Source: Stichopus chloronotus
Lineage: Eukaryota; Echinodermata; Holothuroidea; Aspidochirotida; Stichopodidae
Assembly: GCA_021234535.1 (NCBI GenBank)
Contig: CM037838.1
Coordinates: 19,475,009 to 19,539,008, forward strand
Length of the DNA stretch: 64,000 nt
Direction: 5' to 3'
Each line of letters starts with the position of its first letter. The stretch's first letter is position 1. The notes beneath the pieces are model-generated. The model made no database searches. It had not been told where the DNA came from and was given only the letters and a program-made list of their open reading frames with translations. Both the position numbers and the translations under genes were made by a program. Below, piece after piece: positions 11,463-21,279 of this stretch.

Positions 11463-12536
11463 CAGGCCCGTAGTCAAGTGGGGTCGGAGCGTTCGAACGA
11501 CCCACCCCAATTTGAGGGAGGTCCATTTTTCCAGCCCTGTGTTTGAAGGGTCAGCTATGAAATATTCTTTATCTTGACATATTGAGGCCGAATTTCCGTT
11601 CACTTTTAACAGGAAGATAAAACCTTTCCACTTATGTCATGAAATGTATGCAGGCCCAAACTGACCACAATGTCTCATCACCACATACATATACTATGTG
11701 GGGTGATGAGATAGTAAGCTCAAAAACGCGCATGCGTGGGTTACGTCATTGTGGCCGTGGATATCATTGAACTAGATACAATACAAATCCCGGGACACAC
11801 TGCCACGACGATCTGCGACACGACGGCGACCACCCAACGCGTCTGACGTGTGACCGGTTCCACGAATAGAGTGTTCAATTGTAGTCGGGTGCAGTCGGTG
11901 CATTTTAAGTCCTGTTCAAACGACTACCAAAGTGTCTACTCAGGCGCGTAGCCAAGGAGGGGCGAAGGAGGCGACTGCCCCATCCCTTCAAGTTGGCCAT
12001 AGTAGGGTATTTTTTTACCAAGGCAGGGGTGGAATGCAGGGTTGGGAGCATGTATATATGCATGTAAAAACCCCATGAAGGGCCGTTTTCTACTATCTGA
12101 GTGGTTTGTAGAGCCAAACATTTCTTTGAATGCTCATCTTGGCATTGCATCATTTTTTCCAGACTAATTGTTTTCTCAGCAATTGAGAAACTGTAGACAA
12201 GAGATCTATATTCCAAGGCTGGGTTCATGCAGCTGAAAAGACTTGGGAAGGGCTATTTCCGGCCATGTAGGGGGTTTGTTAAACTCAAAATTTTCTTGTA
12301 CACTCCGCACCAACTGATGGTGGCGCTCTGCTTAGACAGTCTTCACGAATTCACACCCCCCTCAATTCTTGGAGTTCACAACGAAATGTTGCAGATTTCA
12401 AGAATTTCCCGGAGAAGCATCCAGCAGACCCCCTAGCAACTGCATGCTTGCGGCACGCGCCAGCCACTTCCGTATTGGAAAAAGGGCCATCTTGGAAAAA
12501 AGACCCACCCTTACACATGGGCTGGCTACGGGCCTG
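11463..12536. mobile_element. hAT-like terminal sequences (decayed element or elements)
   Basis: CAGGCCCGTAGTCAAG at 11463 and CAGGCGCGTAGCCAAGG at 11941 face the inverse end GGCTGGCTACGGGCCTG at 12520-12536. These are typical of a hAT end family. No matching 8-bp duplication was found for either pairing and no transposase is readable, so the limits are a guess. Confidence 0.35.
11700..11880. promoter_or_regulatory. CpG-rich patch, possible regulatory segment
   Basis: Unlike the AT-rich surroundings, this stretch is dense in CG (for example ACGCGCATGCGTGGG near 11726, TTACGTCAT near 11740, and repeated CGACG around 11806-11840). The first resembles an NRF-1 site and the second a CRE-like site. 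No start site or adjacent exon could be placed, and it lies inside sequence flanked by hAT-like ends, so it may be transposon-derived. Confidence 0.2.
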
Positions 12537-12555
12537 TAATTGTGGAGCATCACTC

Positions 12556-13215
12556 TATCCATCCATCCATCCATCTATTGATCTATCTACAGTATCTTTC
12601 TACTATCTATCCATCCATCTGTTCACAATTGTTCAAAATGCTTCTCCTCCATCATGCTTTCATGGATTTGTCTGAAACTTGGACACAATGTTCCTTATGT
12701 GGTGGACCATTTGAGGTCTTCATTAACTTTTGGTCTAACATCCCATGTAGGCCCTATGGCCCATTTTATGAAATTTTACAAAATGCTTCCCCTCCAACAG
12801 ATTCTCTTGTACAATGTTGGTGGTTTGTTACAATAACGCTCTATTAGTGGTCCTTCGGGGTGTTCTAGGATTTTAAATCCAAGGCCCCATGTGGACCCTA
12901 CAGCCCATTTTATGAAATTCTGGTCTAAATGCTGCTTTTTGCACATGCTTCAATGGATTTGTATGAAATTTGGACACAATGTTCCCTAAGAGGTAGCTAG
13001 GTAAATTTGGGGTGTTCAAAACTGCTTGGTCCAAGGTCACATGTTGACTCTATGGCCCATTTTATGAAATTCTGCAAAATGCTCCAACAGACTTTCTTGT
13101 ACAATGATGATGGTTTGTCATAATGATACTCTGTTAGTGGTCCATCTCAGAGTGCACATGAATTTGTAGTCCGGGGTTCCATGTGGGCCCTACAGCCCAT
13201 TTTGTGAAATCCTGC
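12556..13215 (+). repeat. Microsatellite followed by four ~145-bp tandem units
   Basis: A CCAT/CTAT microsatellite (12556-12620) leads into repeated units. The phrase GCCCATTTTATGAAATT recurs at about 12759, 12903, 13055 and 13195 (steps of 144, 152 and 140). Other shared phrases are TTGGACACAATGTTCC (12680 and 12973) and CTCTTGTACAATG. Microsatellite plus tandem core resembles the layout of the DR1-bearing family but the sequence differs. Confidence 0.7.
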
Positions 13216-14170
13216 GAGGGATTTCTCCTCATACTTTAAAAGTGCCCCTCTAAATGTTATCCAGCATCTCGCATATTCCTATCATACATGAATGATAATT
13301 GAATAATGGGGCAATGAGTCAGATTGTGCCTAAATGAAACCAAATCTAGTCTTGAGGTATACATGTAGATCTAGAAATTAAACGGGCACTTTGAGTTCAT
13401 TTCGTAGGTCTTCCTAAAACTTCTCAACTTTGTGTAAAGATGGCTATAAGGGTTATATGTACTGACCGATCCATGGTCAAGCTGATATGGTTCTCATGTG
13501 ACGCAAGCAAATGAACAGAAAGGAGCTAGGCTTGAATGATTGGTTTTGGAAAATTTGCAATTTCCAAAATTTTTGCACATTAGTACTAATTCATATGACC
13601 AAAGTCACTACAAAATGTACAAAATAGACAGTTTCATAATTATTGGATGTCATATTTGAATAGTGATGCAAATATAGGCAATGTAATTTGGTGGCACCCA
13701 TTAAATGTATCTCAAATTTATTGACAAAGATCCAACTTCTACACTGTTCTCTAGTTTGTGATATTCTGCAAATTATCCAGTTTATCCATATTAGCAAGTT
13801 ATTCTCTCATACATGCAATATGGTATGTTGGTGATTCAATATGACTCTACTAGTGGTTCCTTTGATTATGATAATACTGATGTGTAAATGGTACCCTCTG
13901 GATGTTCAGGTATGAGCTTATTCTTGCCAATTGTATGTCAAGTTAAAGAGCCTAGACATCACAAGGAGAGTCAGTGTACTGGACTTAGTAGCTGAAAGAC
14001 ATAAAATAAATATACAAGAAGTTAATGAGAACACAAAGGCATACAATACACATAATGTTAAAACAAAAGAGACCTCTAATTTGAGTGATGACACCAACAT
14101 GATGTCATTGTATTGCAACAGTTGCATGCTATTGATGATAAATAATTTGCATCATGGGACAGTACTCATA

Positions 14171-14360
14171 AGATGGCTGCTTGCATCACACGACATGAGA
14201 GCGCAGTGCTGATAACGCAGTGGTCAAGGGTACGTGTCCTGTTTAAAGATGGGGTTTTTTGGGGGTGTTCAGTCTCAAAAGATGGCTGCTTGCATCACAC
14301 GACATGAGAGCACCATGCTGATAATGCAGCCGTCATGGGTACATGTCCTGTTTGATGGGG
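14171..14360 (+). repeat. Two-copy ~109-bp direct repeat
   Basis: AGATGGCTGCTTGCATCACA begins at 14171 and again at 14280. The similarity continues through CGACATGAGAGC and GGGTACRTGTCCTGTTT. An overlapping open frame (14234-14563) is not supported as a gene. Confidence 0.75.
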
Positions 14361-15736
14361 GTTTTGGGGGGGTTTTCAGTCTACTCTTGATACGGCTGCC
14401 CCAGCGACGGATGTTTCAGTTGTTAACAACACACTTAAATTCCAGGTATAAGTTACACAGAGCGAGGGAAACATCAGAACAAAAGAAAGTCCACAGAGAG
14501 AGACAGGTTTCTTTGATTTTGATCAATCAGAATTCAAATTTATTCACAGGTATGTTGATTTGACTGGCACACATAAATTAATTTGACAATGGTTCGAGAA
14601 AAATCGATGAAAGAGTTACATGATGACAGAGAAAAACAGGAACAGAGAGAGTTTACAACGGTGACACAGGCCTACATAGTACACGAGAGAGAGACGTTTA
14701 CAGTTTAACAGTCAGATTGCCAGTGTGGGTCCTGTTGCTGACTCTTAGCCTTGTGGCTTCCCAGGGTTAGATGGTCACGAGGTCTACGTGACAACGTTGA
14801 CCAATCATCATAGAGCCAATGATTGTCTGTGACGATGTATGTAAATGGTCGCTACCCGTGATCTACCAATAAGATAAGCATTGCAAAATATTTCTACGAA
14901 CAGGACCTAAGTTTTCTATTTTTAATCTATTGATTGTGTAATCTGACCCTCTAAGGGGAACAAAGAAAAGCTTAATAAACTCTAGTAAACACTAGAAGAT
15001 TGAACTCTGTATGACCCTTGTGAGTACCCTGGCATAGGCTGACCACCTCTATACAACAGAAGCATGTAACCATACTATAGTCAGAACACACAATGCAAAA
15101 AAAATGGTGACTAAAATTTCCATAAGACATCTCTGTTTTCATGTAAAGTTATTGCCACATTGTAAAATATTCAGTAGGGAGGTTTATTACACAGAAAATA
15201 AGAACTGACCAGTTTGTAAGGGTAAGGCTACAGTAGTTCCTACACCTCTCATTCGCTGATCATATATGTGTCAGTATATCTCTAAAAGAAAATGAAACAT
15301 TTAGTACTAAAAAAAAAAAGAAGTGTTTGCACTGCTTGAATGTACTAAGAGTAAGAAATACACTGTCCCTGTGCAAAGAAACAATTACTGAAATAAAAAT
15401 GATGCATACGTGACATGTATAATTTATTTAAATTTGTGTTGACTACATCTCTCATACATTCTGTCTATGTAAATGCAAAAATCATAGCAGAATTGAATGC
15501 CCCTATCCAATACAATACACAACCCCTGTGACTACAATACCATGTACAACATCAAAATTGTTCATGTGACACAAATAAGAAATACCATAGAATACTAAGA
15601 CACATTGTGTCAGCATGTTGTACTGAGAAAGTCCCTTAGGCCCGGCAATGTTAACACGAGATACAAATTATCACTTGTTGGCAGATGTATATATCTGATA
15701 TTCAATTCAAACTTACTGAAGTTGGTACACCTTATC

Positions 15737-16729
15737 CTAAGTTTGACATTTAGAACAGAACCACTGATCCTCATTTAGTTCTTCCTCATCTCCATACAGT
15801 CCAACACATTGGTAATGATACCAAATATCACAGGTATCGCAACAAACGCTATCCGCGACACATTCAGTCCCACACCCTCCACATGGCCATTTTACAACCA
15901 TTCGCTTCTTTGCTTTACTCTTACCCTTTCCCTTTGACTTTTGTGATACAAGCTTAAGAGATGCACATTTTGTGGATATGTGTGGTGTTTCCTGATTCTT
16001 GGAAGTTGGTTTCATTTTGATTTGCTTTCTATGTGCTTCTCCTTTTTTTACCTGTTGCATGTGCAAATATTCCTTTCTGAATTGACCACATGAGATCTTC
16101 TGATATTTGTGAATTTCTTCATTATGTTTCATGATGCTGTAGAGATTTAGACATGTTGTGCACACACCAGTCTGGGATGTCCAAATGTTTACTTGCTTAC
16201 AGCTTTTGGAACGTGCTACATAACTTTCACTTTCATTACCATTTTTGTATTTCTCTTTAGTGTAACTTTCTCTGCCTCCCAAGACTGACTTCATGTATGG
16301 AAATCCTTTGCATAATGTCATTTTTCTTACAGTATCAATTATTCGGAGCGCATGTTCCTTTGAAGGGGTGAATGAACAATCCAGTTGTAATGATGAAAGA
16401 TCAACCTGGTAACCTCTAACCCACAGTTCCCACTTTGAGTGTGACAACTTTACTGTTTTGACGACCATGTTGTCATTTACAGACACTGAGGAATCAATGT
16501 TCAAAATTAAGGTGTTATCAGATAACTGTACCATTATATCATATGGCAAGTATTTTGGTAACTCATCCAAAGGGCACTCTGCTGCTGCTGCTGGAACAAT
16601 GTTTTCTTTATCCACTTTAGAGATTCCTCTGTAGAGAACTTCAGGCCTTCCTGATACTCTTTTCTTATGAACTGTAACCCCTGGGAACACTTTCCTCACC
16701 GTAATCCCGAATTTTCTCCTGCTAGCCAT
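15737..16729 (-). CDS. PHD-finger protein with RFX-like N-terminus (unnamed; possibly transposon-derived)
   Basis: A single uninterrupted minus-strand frame. The first ATG is at 16729 (330 residues). The frame stays open upstream to 16798 and beyond without an ATG, so a spliced upstream exon is possible. Right after the start, FGITVRKVFPGV followed by LYRGI resembles the RFX winged-helix signature (FG.L.R.VFPG ... Y.GI), though degenerate. The middle has cysteine pairs (CTTC) and a basic SKGKGKSKAKKR stretch that could be a nuclear signal. The last ~47 residues form a canonical C4HC3 PHD finger: CGGC, CDTC, WYHYQC, then WFCSKC. PHD fingers read histone tails; chromatin or DNA binding is therefore inferred. 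PHD fingers also occur in some transposon proteins, and the long intronless frame in repeat-rich DNA leaves that open. I do not recognise the whole protein. Confidence 0.7.
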   Translation of the reverse strand: MASRRKFGITVRKVFPGVTVHKKRVSGRPEVLYRGISKVDKENIVPAAAAECPLDELPKYLPYDIMVQLSDNTLILNIDSSVSVNDNMVVKTVKLSHSKWELWVRGYQVDLSSLQLDCSFTPSKEHALRIIDTVRKMTLCKGFPYMKSVLGGRESYTKEKYKNGNESESYVARSKSCKQVNIWTSQTGVCTTCLNLYSIMKHNEEIHKYQKISCGQFRKEYLHMQQVKKGEAHRKQIKMKPTSKNQETPHISTKCASLKLVSQKSKGKGKSKAKKRMVVKWPCGGCGTECVADSVCCDTCDIWYHYQCVGLYGDEEELNEDQWFCSKCQT

Positions 16730-17440
16730 TGTTCCGCCTTCAAACAAATCTCTGAACAATACTTCTCCATTTTGATCGTTTTTGACATTTTCTGCCAACC
16801 TATGTATACAAAAGTGATCTTATCGTTTAAACATTGGGTGTGTTTATTATTGGAGGGAAAGTAAAAAACAAAGCTTATTCAACATCCATCCTCTTATAAT
16901 TTGTAGCAGAGAATTTTGAGTACTTTACAAAGGCATCCACTTATCAAATGTTGTTGTATGGGCATGCCCCTCTATTCAGACTTATTGTCATTAGGTATGA
17001 AACTACAACTTATGTGAAGTTATTCAATTCATTAAACCCAGGTATGCATGTCAACACATTTTAAAGAGAAGTAATGAAACAGTAAATGCAATGTTTACAG
17101 TACCCCAAGTTTGGACCTTGAGGATAAAGTGTCAGTGTTGTTGGTTCATACAAAGATTTACATTTGATACCTTTAATATTTCTTGGAAAATTGCAAGTTG
17201 AATAACTTAATTGCAGCTTTTAATTCAAAAGAAAAGACAACTACTCTTTCATAACTATATTGGTCTATTATAACAACTTCCTTTACTTTCTTCATAAGCC
17301 TGTTCCAACCATGGCAGGTACTAATGTTAGTGGATAGGGTACTGAAATTTGAGAACCTCTTAGTAATATTGTAGTCCAACCCCCCCCCCCCCCCCCACCA
17401 ATTGTCCAATACCCTCAGCTTGAGCTGCAGTGCCATGTAA

Positions 17441-18990
17441 GACCAGAAAGCCAAAAGGCTTTGTGATTCCTTGCTACATGGTTATATTACAACAAACACG
17501 AATTATTCACATGACAAGTATAAGATCAACTGCAGTTATTTTTCTTGATACACCACAAGCCTTTAACCCAAAATGACCTTTATTTTGGTGACCTAAAATG
17601 AACGTGACATTTGACGTCCACCAAAAGCAATAGGGATCACCTACCCAGGCCATACAACCCACACATCAAGTACAGTATGAGTATGACATCAGTCAACATT
17701 ATCTCTGAGCTCCCAGAAACACACAGTAGTCAATGCTGCTTCTAAGTTCTAGTCTTGCCTGTTGTTAGTTGAATCAAATAACTCAACCTTACCTCATCTG
17801 AACTCAGCTTGTCTGCCATATTTACCTCAAAATTCTTCATAAACGACCAGAATATTCTTGGGTCTCCATCGTATGGTGGAATTTCTGCCTTAGGTAATTC
17901 CAACGCTAATTTGAAACTCAATTTCCTCCTTTAACTTTTTCAATGCTTCCTCCCTCTCCTCAGTATAATGCTTTTGGCATTCCAACATCCAGCTTTCTGC
18001 TTGCTCAAATGCTTCATCAGACAACAGCCCAGCCAGATCAGCATGAACCTCTTCCATTGCCTCAAATTGGCGCTCTGCCTTTTGCAAATTTTCCTTTATC
18101 GACTCTGCGATAATTTCTTCCTTGTTACAAGTAGCTTTTAACACACTCAAAGTCCTCATAAGTTGACCCTAAGTTATGATTCCTCCTCAATATTTTTGCT
18201 TCCCCCATCCTTCCAACATTGTGAAATATGATTGAAAGCACTCCAATTTGATTGTTAAGAAACCTTGTTCTGCTACCAGCTGTTCCTCTGGATATTGATA
18301 TTATCCAAATAAATGACAGAACAGATGTTTTTTTTTATTTTCTTCATTTTTTATAAACCCATTAACATTCCAATGCATTAAAATATAATGCCACCTTGTC
18401 TATCTGACCCCATGATCCCCCATACCAAGACCATCTCTCTGGACAACTTATTGGAGGCCCATCACACTAGAGGTTACTCACTAAGTTACAAATGCAGTAC
18501 TGTAGGGAGCAATCCCATTGAGTTAACTGTGTGCGACAGAATCAAAAACTGCCATTGCACAATGTAGCCCCATATGCATTTGTACGGTAGTTTATAATAA
18601 CCACAATAATGGTGTTTAGGCTACTATTATTATTTAATAGTGAAAAATTATCCCTTCCTCTCTAATGATAAGCATTAAATTTCACAGGGTCCTGAACCTG
18701 TTAATAACAGACAACCTTATCAAGTTTAAAACAAATCTGACCCACGGATAAGGAACTATAGCAGTTTTAACACTTTTTGTGTTTTACCGCATAACCTCAT
18801 TAATATGCAAGATTTGGACACCAAAAACAATAGGGATCATCTACTCAATATGGGCAACCTACATGCCAAAAATGAAATTACTCAGAGTTACCCTTCTTGA
18901 GATACAGTGTTTACGAGCAACCGACACACACACATACATACACACACACAACATCAGGACCGCATAGATTCCCCTGCCTACGGCAAGGAA
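17441..18990 (-). mobile_element. Reverse copy of the DR1-bearing repeat family, interrupted
   Basis: On the minus strand the 5' hairpin end (GATTCCTTGCC, then a near-inverse ending GGGGAATC) lies at about 18988-18963, followed by a GT microsatellite and one family unit to about 18810. The 3' end lies at 17475-17441: GCAAGGAATC, then the AAAGCC/GGCTTT hairpin and CTGGT. Between them, about 17705-18770 is foreign and includes a BEL/Pao-like gag fragment. The family half-sites are decayed here (two or more mismatches). Confidence 0.55.
17700..18159 (-). pseudogene. BEL/Pao-like retrotransposon gag fragment (DUF1759-type), frame-shifted
   Basis: The minus-strand frame from 18159 encodes a charged, probably coiled-coil segment (KAERQFEAMEEVHADLAGLL, then ESWMLECQKHY) typical of BEL gag N-termini. 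Its frame runs into a stop at 17890, but the neighbouring frame continues with LALELPKAEIPPYDGDPRIF, WSFMKNFE and DEVRLSYLIQ, the LPK.E.P.[FY]DGDP signature of gag. A one-base shift near 17915 therefore breaks the gene, and a stop soon after LYSLIQ-like sequence (about 17750) ends similarity. No protease, reverse transcriptase or LTR was found. Confidence 0.5.
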
Positions 18991-19250
18991 TCAATAATAC
19001 ATGGTTTGGTGCAAAACTATGAACTCCTCTGCCCCTCCCCCCCCCCCCCCTCACCAAAGGACTGCCACTTAAATCATTATGCACATTGTATGAATCACCC
19101 CAGTTTAAAATCTACTGTCCCCATTGGTTCATTGAAAGGACTAGTACCATATTGTAAAGATACGACATGAGTGGCTAATCATCTTCTTGAAATCCCTCTT
19201 CCTCCATGCACAGTTTGATTCCAAATATCCACGCCTTCCCATCTCCTTAT

Positions 19251-20849
19251 TTGAAATGCTACTGAGTTGTGAGTGCAGTACATAAATAGTAAAAACCAAA
19301 TCTAATAATATTGCCCTACCATGTCATAAGCTGTTTTCCTGAAGCCATCCCTTTAGTCTGCACCGCCAAAATGTTCAAAAATCAAAGCTAGCTGTCAGAG
19401 CCTTCACGGATTCATGTCACAGAATTCGTAGAACTGGCTTGGTACGTACTCCCCACAGTAAGTTTTGCAGCAAATTGAGACTGAGAGGACTTGGACAAGT
19501 TCAATATCTACCAAAAAAAAAAAACAAATATTCGCGTATCTGGTGTTTATGCTGTATTAACAGAAAAAATATTTGAAATGCTACTGAGTTGTGAGTGCAG
19601 TACATAAATAGTAAAAACCAAATCTAATAATATTGGCCTACCATGTCATAAGCTGTTTTCCTGAAGCCATCTCTTTAGTCTGCACCGCCAAAATGTTCAA
19701 AAATCAAAGCTAGCTGTCAGAGCCTTCACGGATTCATGTCACAGAATTCGTAGAACTGGCTTTGTACGTACTCCCCACAGTAAGTTTTGCAGCAAATTGA
19801 GACTGAGAGGACTTGGACAAGTTCAATATCTACCAAAAAAAAAAAACAAATATTCGCGTATCTGGTGTTTATGCTGTATTAACAGAAAAAATATTTGAAA
19901 TGCTACTGAGTTGTGAGTGCAGTACATAAATAGTAAAACTAAATCTAATAATATTGGCCCACCATGTCATAAGCTGTTTTCCTGAAGCCATCTCTTTAGT
20001 CTGCACCGCCAAAATGTTCAAAAATCAAAGCTAGCTGTCAGAGCCTTCACGGATTCATGTTACAGAATTCGTAGAACTGGCTTTGTACGTACTCCCCACA
20101 GTAAGTTTTGCAGCAAATTGAGACTGAGAGGACTTGGACAAGTTCAATATCTACCAAAAAAAAAAAAACAAATATTCGCGTATCTGGTGTTTATGCTGTA
20201 TTAACAGAAAAAATATTTGAAATGCTACTGAGTTGTGAGTGCAGTACATAAATAGTAAAAACCAAATCTAATAATATTGGTCTACCATGTCATAAGCTGT
20301 TTTCCTGAAGCCATCTCTTTAGTGTGCACCGCCAAAATGTTCAAAAATCAAAGCTAGCTGTCAGAGCTCTTCACGGATTCATGTTACAGAATTCGTAGAA
20401 CTGGCTTTGTAGTTGTACGGTTAGGGCTTTTGAATCAACACCATCGCCAGGTTTTTCATACTTCGGGTGCACAGCGCTTTTCATACTTACCGAACGTCTG
20501 AAAACATGTGACGTCAGATATTTACATATTAAAAGGTAATTTTTAATGTAATTTTAAAATGTGCGTTTGTTTACTATCCTTTGTTTACGTATAACCTGAT
20601 TGGTCAACGAAGCACATGAAATCACGGACACCGGAACCTGCCTAGCAGTGTAAAGTATAACCGCAGTATGAGCGAGTTGCTGTCAGCGTAGTATGAAAAA
20701 CCTGGCGATAGTGTTGGTTCAAAAGCCCTAACCTGGTTGTACGTACTCCCTACATAAAGTTTTGCAGCAAATTGAGAGGACTTGGACAAGTTCAACATCT
20801 ACCAAAAACAAATATTCGCGTATCTGGTGTTTATGTTGTATCAATAAAA
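19251..20849 (+). repeat. Four-copy 322-bp tandem array, last unit interrupted
   Basis: Units start at 19251, 19573, 19895 and 20217, each with TTGAAATGCTACTGAGTTGT and each exactly 322 bp apart. Copies differ at only a few positions, so the array is young or homogenised. The fourth unit is split by a 315-bp element (20419-20733) and resumes from 20743 to about 20849. No open frame runs through the unit. Confidence 0.95.
20419..20733. mobile_element. 315-bp MITE with 43-bp terminal inverted repeats
   Basis: The left arm (20419-20461, starting GGTTAGGGCTTTTGAA) and right arm (20691-20733) are inverse with 41 of 43 matches. The 9 bases before it (20410-20418, tagttgtac) and after it (20734-20742, tggttgtac) match at 8 of 9. 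It interrupts the fourth unit of the 322-bp array. A 9-bp duplication with GG-starting ends fits Mutator- or Merlin-type elements; no protein is encoded. Confidence 0.85.
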
Positions 20850-20956
20850 ATTGCCACTGTTTGGGTTTAGCCCTGGAAATTCGCTAAACTTTCCCAACAA
20901 TTAACCAGTTGATGTTTGTAATTCGGACCATTTCTTGTGAAACTTGAAATTTCAAA

Positions 20957-21160
20957 ATTTAGAATCAGTGACCGGAAGTGACTTATTCTTTCTAAAATCC
21001 TTGTTTTTGCCTAATTTCACCCTAACTCTAAATTTTAAACATGATTGGTGGTTGGTTAAAGCTAGACCTATCTTTTACACCTTCAATTTGGTTTATTCTC
21101 ATCAAACACTTAATCCTAACCATCATCAATAACCTTGACTGGTGGTCACTGATTCTAAAT
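20957..21160. mobile_element. ~204-bp MITE-like element with 17-bp perfect inverted ends
   Basis: ATTTAGAATCAGTGACC at 20957-20973 is exactly inverse to 21144-21160. After 17 bases the same end restarts at 21178-21194 and is followed by a diverged second copy of the left half (to about 21270; shared CTTGTTTTTG and TTTCACC phrases). No clear target-site duplication was fixed. Confidence 0.65.
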
Positions 21161-21279
21161 TGAGCCTAAACTGACTGATTTAGAATCAGTGACCAGAATG
21201 ACGTATGCTTGCTAAAATTCTTGTTTTTGTCAAATTTCACCTTCGACTTAACCCTAACTCTCAATTTTATCTCCTTATA

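Noticed and set aside
12448..12847. Overlapping open frames rich in HPSIHPSI and LST repeats
   Set aside because: They are translations of the CCAT/CTAT microsatellite and the 145-bp tandem units.
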